Assembly: GCA_963700185.1 (NCBI GenBank)
Contig: CAVOWP010000014.1
Location: 124,001-188,000 of the forward strand
DNA from: AP-15 sp963700185
GTDB taxonomy: Bacteria > Pseudomonadota > Alphaproteobacteria > ATCC43930 > CGMCC-115725
Length of the DNA: 64,000 bases
Direction: 5' to 3'
The notes beneath the pieces are model-generated. The model was not told where the DNA came from and did no database searches. It saw nothing but the letters and a program-made list of their open reading frames with translations. The translations under genes were made by a program, and so were the position numbers. Shown here piece by piece: positions 56,672 to 64,000 of this stretch (its first letter is position 1; every line of letters begins with the position of its first letter).

Positions 56672-57780
56672 GCGGGCCGCGGCGGTTGGGCCAGGGCTGG
56701 CGCCTCATTGTCGCCAGGCGTAACCTCTCGTCGTGCCGGGCCGTCGGCGGATTCCGAGCGTTGGCGCTGCTGCGCCTGGAGAAAGGCGACCAGCTTTTCC
56801 CGCACCTCGCAGCGCAGGTCCCAGGTCTGGCTGGCATTGCGTGCGCTGACCAGCGCGCGCAATTCCACCGCGTCTATTGCGACGTCCGTAACCTCCAACC
56901 TCGAAACCTTGCCGTCCCACGACGGGCTTTGGCGAACGATTTCCTCGAGCTTTTGCCGCAGGCTGTCCACCGATACCGTATAGCCGACCCGGAGGAGGAC
57001 CGCGCCGATCTGCGCGGCGGCCTCATAGGTCCAGTTCTGGAACGGCTTTTCGATAAAATAGCTCAACGGCACGACCATCCGCCGCAGATCCCACAACCGA
57101 ACAACGACGTAGGTGCTGGTGATCGTTTCGATCCAACCGGTTTCGCCCTCGACCACCACCTGGTCCTCGACCCGGATCGGCTGGGTCATCGCGATCTGGA
57201 TCCCGGCGAGCAGGTTGCTCAGCACCGGGCGGGCGGCGAGACCGAGGATCAGGCCCGCCGCCCCGGCCGAAGCGAACAGGCTGACGCCATACTGTCGGAC
57301 CGAATCGAAGGTCATCAACGCGGCGGCGGCTGTAACGATTGCCAAGAGGGTTTTTGCGACCCTCTGCAGGATCCGCATCTGCGTGACGTGCTTGCGGGCG
57401 AGCAGGTTGTCCTCGCTGTCGATGCGAAATCGGCGCAGATAAATCTCCACGCCGATGTCGAGCGCGATCGCGGCGGCCCAGCCGGCGGCGAGCACAAACC
57501 CAACCAGCAGCGCGCGCCCGATCGCCGCCGTGACATTCCATGGGAAGTGGGCGCCGGCCAGAGCGGCACCCGAGACGACGATCACAAGAATCAGACTTGC
57601 CGGGCCCTGGCCACGCGAAAGCAGCTTCTGGAGGAACGGGCTGTACCGCCCCGCTAGCCGGATCAGGCGGCGGACAAACCATCGGTAAATCACGAGAGCG
57701 ATGATCACGGGCACAATCATCGTAATGACGCCGATGAGCCAAGGCGGGACCCAGGACGAGATCGAATGGATGAAAGTCAT
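56626..57780 (-). CDS. MscS-family channel protein
   Basis: The 384-residue protein starts at ATG 57780. Four membrane helices precede the pore-lining segment SLFASAGAAGLILGLAARPVLSNLLAGIQIA, then RVEDQVVVEGETGWIETITSTYVVVRLWDLRRMVVPLSYFI, the standard MscS beta domain. The C-terminal 50 residues are a disordered Pro/Ala-rich tail. It overlaps the other MscS gene tail to tail, so antisense effects between the two transcripts are possible. Confidence 0.9.
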   Translation of the reverse strand: MTFIHSISSWVPPWLIGVITMIVPVIIALVIYRWFVRRLIRLAGRYSPFLQKLLSRGQGPASLILVIVVSGAALAGAHFPWNVTAAIGRALLVGFVLAAGWAAAIALDIGVEIYLRRFRIDSEDNLLARKHVTQMRILQRVAKTLLAIVTAAAALMTFDSVRQYGVSLFASAGAAGLILGLAARPVLSNLLAGIQIAMTQPIRVEDQVVVEGETGWIETITSTYVVVRLWDLRRMVVPLSYFIEKPFQNWTYEAAAQIGAVLLRVGYTVSVDSLRQKLEEIVRQSPSWDGKVSRLEVTDVAIDAVELRALVSARNASQTWDLRCEVREKLVAFLQAQQRQRSESADGPARREVTPGDNEAPALAQPPRPAQRTPSPSISDSAPQ

Positions 57781-57866
57781 TCGCACCTGCACAAATGTTG
57801 AGTCGACGGGGGTCTTTGCCGATGATTGCCGGAAGCGTCCGCGTTGATCCCAATCGGAGCGACAAA

Positions 57867-59027
57867 ATGAGCATCGAAGCGAAGACCGCCATTGTCGAGC
57901 ATCTCGGGCGGCAGCATCAGGCGATGGTCGCCCTGCTGGCCGACCTCGTGAACATCAATTCCGGCAGCTACAACAAACGCGGCGTCGATGCCGTCGGCGA
58001 TCGGTTGCGCGCCTGGCTCGAGGCGACGGGCATTCCTTGCGAGACCTTTCCTAACGACATTTTTGGCGATTGCATGGCGGCGCGCGTCCCCGGCACCGGC
58101 GGAGCCAACCGGCCTATTCTGCTGATGGGTCACCGCGACACCGTGTTCCCCGACGGCACCGCCGCCCAGCGCCCGTTCCGCATCGATGGCGACCAGGCGT
58201 TCGGGCCGGGCGTCGCCGATATGAAAGCGGGTCTCGTCATAAACACCTTTGTGCTCGAAGCGTTGCGCCGCTTCGGCGCGCCCTGCCCGCTGACCGGGCT
58301 CTACACTTCGGACGAAGAGATCGCCTCGCCCTCCTCGCGCCCGGTCATCGAGGCCGAGGCCAAGGACGCGCGCGCCGTCTTCAACTCCGAACCGGGACGG
58401 CCGAGCGGCAATCTCGTGTCGCGGCGCAAGGGCGCGGCCTTCATCGAATTGGAGGTGACCGGCCGCGCCGCCCATTCCGGCGCCGCACATGCCCAAGGCG
58501 TCAGCGCGATCGAGGCGCTTGCGCGCAAGGTCCAGCGCTTGCACCGGCTGACCGATTACGATCTCGGCACGACGGTCAATGTCGGGCTCGTGCAGGGCGG
58601 CACCGCGGTCAACACCGTCGCGGCGCGCGCCACCGCGGCGATCGACGTGCGCTTTCCGACGATGAACATCATGGAGAAGATCCTCGGCGAGGTGCGTGAG
58701 ATCTGCCGGTGCTGCGAATTGCCCGGCAGCGAAGCCCGCATCCTGCGCGAGGGCAATTTCCTGCCGCTGGAGCAGGACGAGAGGAGCCGCGAATTGCTGG
58801 AGGCCTATGGCCGCTCGGCGGCGGGCCTCGGCTTCCAAGTTGGCGCCGAGGCGACCGGCGGTTCCGCCGACAGCGGGTTCACCGCGGCCCTCGGCACCCC
58901 GACCCTGTGCGGCACCGGCCCGGTCGGCGGCAACGCCCACCGCGACGACGAATGGTGCCGCATCGACACATTAGTCCCGCGCGCGCAGGCCCTGGCACTA
59001 ACGATCCTGGAAGTCGCGGCCGGATGA
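57867..59027 (+). CDS. M20-family metallopeptidase (glutamate carboxypeptidase type)
   Basis: The 386-residue protein starts at ATG 57867. The zinc ligands are in place: LLMGHRDTVFP, GPGVADMKAGLV, YTSDEEIASPSSR, FNSEPGRPSG, and the last His in PVGGNAHRDDEW. The dimerisation domain begins at VTGRAAHSGAAHAQG. Family members cut C-terminal glutamate or hydrolyse acyl-amino acids. It has no signal peptide, so it acts in the cytoplasm. It is divergent from the second MscS gene and followed by a palindromic repeat. Confidence 0.9.
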   Translation: MSIEAKTAIVEHLGRQHQAMVALLADLVNINSGSYNKRGVDAVGDRLRAWLEATGIPCETFPNDIFGDCMAARVPGTGGANRPILLMGHRDTVFPDGTAAQRPFRIDGDQAFGPGVADMKAGLVINTFVLEALRRFGAPCPLTGLYTSDEEIASPSSRPVIEAEAKDARAVFNSEPGRPSGNLVSRRKGAAFIELEVTGRAAHSGAAHAQGVSAIEALARKVQRLHRLTDYDLGTTVNVGLVQGGTAVNTVAARATAAIDVRFPTMNIMEKILGEVREICRCCELPGSEARILREGNFLPLEQDERSRELLEAYGRSAAGLGFQVGAEATGGSADSGFTAALGTPTLCGTGPVGGNAHRDDEWCRIDTLVPRAQALALTILEVAAG

Positions 59028-59055
59028 AGACTGGAAAAGGCCCGGCCTTCTTCGG

Positions 59056-59103
59056 CCCCCACGCTAAGCCTCCCCGGCGAGCGGGGGAGGCTTAGGGTGG
59101 GGA
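59056..59103. repeat. GC-rich palindromic repeat
   Basis: CCCACGCTAAGCCTCCCC and GGGGAGGCTTAGGGTGGG are near-perfect inverted arms separated by a few bases. It is related to the repeats at 23246 and 52866 and lies between two genes on the same strand. Confidence 0.7.
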
Positions 59104-60019
59104 CGACGGGGAGGGTGAAGGCAGCCAGGAGATATCAAGCGATGACGAATCGGGTGGCATTGTCGATTTCCGAGCGGTTCCCGTTTGTGGCTGGCCACGA
59201 GTTCGGCGCTGTCGGGACGTATGAACGTCTCGTCGGTAGGGCGCATTTTGCGGTCGATCCGGGCGCACCGGCGCAACAGGGCATTACCGATATCGACAGG
59301 GCGCCGACGGATGCCGAGGGACTCGTGCGCTTTGCCGGCGATTTCTCGATCCTGAAGCCGGTCGATCCCGGGCGCGGCAACCGGCGGATCTTTTTCGATT
59401 ACGGCAACCGCGGCAACAAGCGGATGCTGCAATTCTTCAACGATGCGCCGGCGTCCAACGACCCGCGGAGCTTGGCGCATGCCGGAAACGGCTTTCTGAT
59501 GCGCCGCGGCTACACCGTCGTATGGCTCGCCTGGCAGGGTGACCTGCTGCCGGGGAACGGACGGATGGTGCTCGATCTCCCGACCGTGCCGGCGGTAACC
59601 GGGCTGGTCCGGGTCGAGTTCATCGCCGACCGCCGCGGGATCACGACATTTCCGCTGAGCGGCCATGCTTCGACGCGCAGTCATCCGACTGTATCGCTCG
59701 ACTCCCGCGAGGCGCGCCTGACGCGCCGCCGCTATCCCGACGATCCGCGGATCCCAATACCACCAGAGAGCTGGTGCTTTGCGCGCGTCGAAGGCGGGGT
59801 TGGCCTCGACAACCAGGGCGCCGAGCAGGCGCTGATCCCGTCGGACACGCATATCCACATCCCCGGCGGCTTCGAGCCCGGCTGGATCTATGAGGTGGTT
59901 TATACCGGCCGCGACCCGCTGGTGCTCGGGCTCGGCCATGCCGCTGTGCGCGATTTTGTGAGCTTTTTGAGATATGCGGGTGAGGATGGCGCCGGCCTCG
60001 GGACGATCGAAAAAACCTA

Positions 60020-61048
60020 CCTGATTACGCATGATCCTCAGCCAGCTTGAGGAGACGGTATGGCATCGGCGGGGTTCGGACTGCGACATAGCCGAGGCGT
60101 GGCATCATGGCGGCGAGATCGTATCGGCGATTGAAGCGGTACTCGAATTCGGCGAGGTAGCGGGGTACATGCTTGTCGCGGATGGCGCGGTAAGTGCCGG
60201 TGATGGCGCTCTTGATGTTGCCGAGGGTGGTGTTGACCCACTTGAAGGCAGGGTTCAGGGCGGCCTTGCGACCGGATCCAGCGATGATCGGCTGGTGGAC
60301 GCAGCCGGCGTTGCCGACCCCAGTGAAGCAGTGCAGGCCGTCACTGACAACGGTGCTGGCGGGATGGAAGTTGCGCTGCGCCAAGGTCGTGATTTCGGCA
60401 CGGCGGAAACCCTTCACGCGGCGCAACTTCAAGCGGATTGGCTTGCCCTCTGGGGTGGTTTCGACCGCCGCCACGATCGGCGTCTTGCCAGGCGAACCGC
60501 GGCCCCGCTTGCCGCCGTTGTGCTCCCCGCCGAGATAGGCATCGTCGATTTCGATCCGTCCCGTCAGGCGCTTTGTGGCGTCCCGCTCCATCATCGCCTG
60601 CATCAGCTTGTGCTTGATCTTCCAGGCGGTGGTCTGGGTGACGCCAAGCCGGCGGCCCAACTCAATGCTGGAGATGCCGCCCTTGCTCTGAGTGAGGTGG
60701 TAGATGGCGCGAAACCAACTGCACAGCGGCACCTTGGTTGCTGCGAAAATCGTTCCGGCGATCACCGATGTCTGCCGTCGACAGGCGGTACACTGGTACA
60801 GCGCCCGGGTCTTGACGAAGCTGTGATGCTGCCCGGCGCAAACCGGGCAGACAAAGCCGGATGGCCAGCGCCAGCGCATCACCGCCTCGCGGCACTGATC
60901 CTCGGTTCCGTAAAGAACAGCAAACTGGGCCTCGCTGAGCCCCTTTGAAATTGCACCTTGTTGCGCGCCATCGTTCGAACCCGCAGAAACAGCCGCATGT
61001 TCCTGTTTTGTACCATGACTTGATGGCTGAGGATAGTGCGTAATCAGG
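60020..61048. mobile_element. IS1595-family insertion sequence (1029 bp)
   Basis: The element is bounded by inverted repeats of about 24 bp: CCTGATTACGCATGATCCTC with AGCCA at the left, and its counterpart TGGCTGAGGATAGTGCGTAA with TCAGG at the right, with two mismatches. Direct 8 bp repeats AAAACCTA flank it at 60012-60019 and 61049-61056. An 8 bp duplication and a transposase with a zinc-ribbon and ISXO2-like domain are characteristic of IS1595. It interrupts an alpha/beta hydrolase gene. Confidence 0.92.
60025..60971 (-). pseudogene. IS1595-type transposase, frameshifted near the N-terminus
   Basis: From ATG 60971 the protein begins MARNKVQFQ, and then one base is missing in the TTT at 60944-60946, after which it continues KGLSEAQFAVLYGTEDQCREAVMRWRW to the end. 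A 285-residue intact part remains from 60882. It has a zinc ribbon (CPVCAGQHH, CTACRRQT), a helix-turn-helix (LGRRLGVTQTTAWKIKHKL) and the DDE-type ISXO2-like domain (RIEIDDAYLGGE, VVSDGLHCF, and a C-terminal HVPRYLAEFEYRFNRR). It is inactive unless the frameshift is an assembly error or a programmed slip. Confidence 0.85.
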
Positions 61049-62179
61049 AAAACCTATGCCTGGGGCCGGTCGCAGACCGGGCGCTGCATCCGCGATTTTG
61101 TCTACCGCGGCTTCAACGCCGACGCCGCCGGACGCAAGGTGTTCGACGGCGTTCTGCCGCATGTTGCGGGGGCAGGGCGCAAATGGCTGAACCATCGCTT
61201 TGCGAATGCGGTCGTTTCGGGCGGCCAGCAATACGAGGATCACTTCAACCCGGCCGACACCTTCCCGTTCTCATATGCCGAGACGACCGACCACCTGACC
61301 GGGCGGCGCGACGCGATCCTGAAGCGGCCCGAGACCGACCCCCTCGTCATTCATACACAGACCGCAACCGAGTATTGGCAGCGGCGCGGCTCCCTCGTTC
61401 ATACTGACACGCGTGGCAAGGATCTGCCGCAGCCGCCGACCGTGCGGGTTTATTTCTGGGCCAGTTCACAGCATTTTGCCGACCCGATCCCGAAACCGTT
61501 GGAGCGCGGCATCCGCCAGTATTTTCTCAACACGGTCGCGACCTCGATGCTGTTCCGCGCGATGATCGACACAATGGACCGGTGGGCGACTGACGGCATT
61601 CCGCCGCCCGACAGCCGTATCCCCGCGCGCGCCGACGGCACCCTGGTGCGGTTTGAGGAATGGCGCCGGCAGTTTCCGGCGATTCCCGGTGTGGCCATTC
61701 CGCACGAGCCCAATTCGCTGCCGCCATTGGATTTCGGCCCCGAGGCTGAGCGCGGGATTCTGAAGGAGCCCCCGGATGTGGCGCCGGGTGAAGGCTACAC
61801 GGTGCTGGTGCCGGCGGTCGACGCGGACGGCAACGACGTGGCCGGCGTCAGGGCGCCGATGGTAAAGGCCCCGCTCGGCACCTATTGCGGCTGGAACCTG
61901 CGGGCGCGCGGATTTGGCCACGGCGCGATGCACGAATTCTCGGGCAGCTACTTTCCGCTGCCCGAAACTCCTGAAGAGCGGCGGGTGACCGGCGATCCGC
62001 GGCGATCTATCCTCGAACGCTATCCGAATTCCAAAGCCTACGTCGCGGCCATCACGGCGGCGGCGCGGCAGCTGGTCGAGCAAGGACTGTTGTTGGAGGA
62101 AGATGTCGAACGCAGCGTAGCAGCGGCCGCGGATTGGTGCCGGCCACGCCATGACATCAAGCTGAAGTAAGGGACTTCG

Positions 62180-62668
62180 ATGCCGGACGGACCACGCTAC
62201 GAGGATGATTTCTACGCTTGGACACAGCACCAGGCGGCGGTGCTGCGCTCGATGCCGGTCTCCGACAATCGGTTCGATCGCGGGCATGTGGCCGAGGAGA
62301 TCGAAGATTTGGGCAAGAGCGAGCGCGACGCGGTCCGCAGCCAGATCCGGCGGATAATCGAATATCTTCTCAAGCTTGCTTATTCGCCCGCGGAGCAGCC
62401 GCGTTTCGATTGGATGGGGACGATCGTCGATGCGCGACAGGAGTTGTCCGACAAGCTCACACCTACCCTGCGGCGAGAGGTCGAGGGCGTGCTCCAGAAA
62501 CTTTACGATGACGGACGCCGACGCGCGACGCTCGGGCTGCGGCGATACGGCGAGGCTGACGCGGCCGAGCGATTGCCCACCGCGTGCCCATACTCCTGGG
62601 ACGAGATCTGCGAGCAGGACTGGTATCCGGGTTCTACCACGGATGATCCGCAAACGGAGGCAAGATGA
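62180..62668 (+). CDS. DUF29 family protein
   Basis: The 162-residue protein has the DUF29 pattern: YEDDFYAWTQHQAAVLRS at the start, the conserved VAEEIEDLGKSERDAVRSQIRRIIEYLLKLAYSP and the late YSWDEICEQDWYPG. The function is unknown; the family is common in cyanobacteria and alphaproteobacteria and may relate to mobile or defence contexts. Its stop overlaps the start of the next gene (ATGA). Confidence 0.85.
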   Translation: MPDGPRYEDDFYAWTQHQAAVLRSMPVSDNRFDRGHVAEEIEDLGKSERDAVRSQIRRIIEYLLKLAYSPAEQPRFDWMGTIVDARQELSDKLTPTLRREVEGVLQKLYDDGRRRATLGLRRYGEADAAERLPTACPYSWDEICEQDWYPGSTTDDPQTEAR

Positions 62669-63564
62669 CCCGCGATTTCGTCGGCTACGGCGCCGACCCG
62701 CCGCATGCCCAATGGCCCGGGAATGCCCGCATCGCCGTCAATTTCGTGATCAATTTCGAGGAAGGCTCGGAGCTCTCCTATCCCGCCGGGGATGGGGTTT
62801 CGGAAGGCGGATTGACCGAGATGCTGGGCGCGGATCTGGGCGTGACCGGCCGCGATCTCGCCGCGGAAAGCATGTTCGAGTACGGCGCCCGGGTCGGTTT
62901 CTGGCGATTGCACCGGATCTTCACCCGTTTTGCGGTGCCGGTGACGATTTTCGGCTGCGCCCGAGCCTTCGAGGCCAACCCGCCCGCCGCCGCGGCAATC
63001 GCCGCGAGCGACTGGGACATCTGCAGCCACGGATATCGCTGGATCAATCACCCTGGGCTCTCGGAGGCCGAAGAACGGAGGCAGATCGCCGAGGCCGTCG
63101 AGTTGATCCGGCGGACGACCGGCAAGACCCCGGCCGGCTGGTACTGCCGCTACGCACCCTCCGAAAACACCCGCCGGCTGTTGGTCGAGCATGGCGGGTT
63201 CCTTTACGACAGCGACACCTACAATGACGAGCTACCTTATTGGCTGCGGGTGAACGACCACCCGCACCTCGTGGTGCCCTATTCGCTGACCACCAACGAT
63301 TCAAAATTCGGCCGCGGCGTCTTCGGGTCCGGGGAGGATTTCTTCGCCTTTCTGCGCGACAGCTTCGATGTCCTCTACGAAGAGGGCGCGGAGCGCCCGC
63401 GCATGATGTCGGTGGGGCTGCATATGCGGCTGACGGGCCATCCCGGCAGGGCGAAGGCGCTGATCCGCTTCATCCAGTACATCCGCGGGCACCCCCAGGT
63501 GTGGATATGCCGCCGCGAGGACATCGCCCGACATTGGATCGATCGCTTTCCGCCGCCGGACTAA
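62665..63564 (+). CDS. Polysaccharide deacetylase-family protein (PuuE/allantoinase-like)
   Basis: The 299-residue protein begins at ATG 62665. It opens RDFVGYGADPPHAQWPGNARIAVNFVINFEEGSE, as in cofactor-independent allantoinase PuuE. NodB-fold motifs are present: DWDICSHGYRWINH (metal-site region), GWYCRYAPSENTRRLL and GLHMRLTGHPGRAKAL. It probably hydrolyses allantoin or a related amide, but other purine genes are not nearby. It is co-translated with the DUF29 gene. Confidence 0.85.
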   Translation: MTRDFVGYGADPPHAQWPGNARIAVNFVINFEEGSELSYPAGDGVSEGGLTEMLGADLGVTGRDLAAESMFEYGARVGFWRLHRIFTRFAVPVTIFGCARAFEANPPAAAAIAASDWDICSHGYRWINHPGLSEAEERRQIAEAVELIRRTTGKTPAGWYCRYAPSENTRRLLVEHGGFLYDSDTYNDELPYWLRVNDHPHLVVPYSLTTNDSKFGRGVFGSGEDFFAFLRDSFDVLYEEGAERPRMMSVGLHMRLTGHPGRAKALIRFIQYIRGHPQVWICRREDIARHWIDRFPPPD

Positions 63565-63582
63565 GGGGTCCTTACTGAGCGT

Positions 63583-64000
63583 TCACTGCTCCGGCAAAAA
63601 ACCGTCGGTCAGGGTCCGCATGAAAGCGATGACATCGCCAATCTCGTCATCGGACAATGCCGGCCGGTCGCCGGGGTGCCCGCCGAAGGGCGGGTCAACA
63701 TCGACATTGGCATGGTAGGCTGCGGGCAGGTCGTCAAATTTGCGCACGCTCCCACTCGCATCGCGCGGATACCATTTCCCGGGGTTGGTGTCGCGCTGCA
63801 CATAGAACTCCATTACCTGCCGGAGCGTGTGAAAGATCCCGTTGTGAAAAAATACGCGCCGCGCGGCGACATTGCGCAGCGAGGGAGTCTTGAATCGGCC
63901 GCAATATTCGGCTCTATCGCGCAAGTCGCTGCGCAACGGTCCGCACAGGCCAAGGTCGAAAAAACTCGGATCCTTATTGGCCGGAATCGCGGTGTTGCGC
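63583..64000 (-). CDS. Di-haem cytochrome c peroxidase (MauG/CCP family), C-terminal part
   Basis: Only the last 138 codons are in the window; the gene runs off the right edge, read from the end as NTAIPANKDPSFFDLGLCGP. The conserved YCGRFKTPSLRNVAARRVFFHNGIFHTL segment includes the Met/His region near the C-terminal haem. The tail DRPALSDDEIGDVIAFMRTLTDG is the usual ending. The haem CXXCH motifs would lie in the missing N-terminal part. Members of this family reduce peroxide in the periplasm. Confidence 0.88.
   Translation of the reverse strand, partial: RNTAIPANKDPSFFDLGLCGPLRSDLRDRAEYCGRFKTPSLRNVAARRVFFHNGIFHTLRQVMEFYVQRDTNPGKWYPRDASGSVRKFDDLPAAYHANVDVDPPFGGHPGDRPALSDDEIGDVIAFMRTLTDGFLPEQ

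Larger units (their letters stand above)
59142..62170 (+). pseudogene. Alpha/beta hydrolase domain protein split by an insertion sequence
   Basis: The gene starts at ATG 59142 (GGAG upstream) and reads to 60019; the second part resumes at 61057. Joining them through one copy of the duplicated AAAACCTA restores the frame exactly: GTIEKTYAWGRSQTGRCIRDFVYRGF. The GRSQTG sequence is the nucleophile elbow, so the element sits just before the catalytic serine. The joined protein has about 664 residues, with later motifs GLLPHVAGAGRKWLNHRF-like (VLPHVAGAGRKWLNHRF) and ARGFGHGAMHEFSGSY. This is a large alpha/beta hydrolase family of unknown substrate. The insertion looks recent, since the rest of the gene is undamaged. 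Confidence 0.9.

Overview
This 64 kb window is GC-rich, densely coded DNA that looks like the chromosome of an alphaproteobacterium, probably on the Rhizobiales/Rhodospirillales side. The evidence is a fused TrpE-TrpG anthranilate synthase behind a 14-residue WWW leader peptide (as in rhizobia), a TolB/FlgO-TPR protein of the type common in Bradyrhizobium, Tyr/Pro-rich small envelope proteins, and several families of GC-rich intergenic palindromes. No tRNA, rRNA, CRISPR array, phage module or replication origin was seen. The species cannot be named from this window.

Region 1 (1-14955) is the most interesting part. Seven tightly packed minus-strand genes encode what looks like an electron path across the cell envelope. 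In transcription order they are: a FAD oxidoreductase fused to two cyclic-nucleotide-binding domains and four 4Fe-4S motifs; a di-haem-type cytochrome b; an FHA-TM-decahaem cytochrome c; a small exported protein of unknown function; a double GlcG/HbpS-domain protein; a predicted outer-membrane barrel; and a multihaem cytochrome c that runs off the left edge. Divergently transcribed is a GAF-GAF-PAS class III adenylate cyclase, which carries a frameshift. Between the two lies a perfect CRP-type palindrome. The whole reads as a cAMP-linked redox conduit.

Region 2 (15009-25631) is ordinary: an M15-type peptidase, a glutathione transferase, a frameshifted M20 hydrolase, a Phd/PIN toxin-antitoxin pair, RlpA, a cupin, an isocitrate-lyase/PEP-mutase family enzyme, an RluA pseudouridine synthase and PurB.

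Region 3 (26248-36918) is a catabolic block in which eight of eleven genes are broken, mostly by single-base indels and once by an in-frame amber codon: aconitase X large subunit, ferritin-like protein, second cyclase, gamma-glutamyltransferase-like protein, alpha/beta hydrolase, luciferase-like monooxygenase, one unknown and an SDR. This is either real decay or a poorly assembled stretch.

Region 4 (36932-46702) has a TolB/FlgO-TPR protein, a second perfect CRP palindrome, a solute-binding protein, a CoA-transferase pseudogene, a four-gene nucleotide-sugar cluster, a truncated ABC permease and an FMN reductase. Region 5 (47002-59027) is intact: two beta-propeller lactonase-type proteins, a HlyD/FUSC efflux pair, a D-2-hydroxyacid dehydrogenase, the attenuated trpE(G) gene, two MscS channels and an M20 peptidase. 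Region 6 (59142-64000) has an alpha/beta hydrolase split by an IS1595-type element with an 8 bp target duplication, then a DUF29 protein, a PuuE-like deacetylase and the end of a di-haem peroxidase that runs off the right edge.
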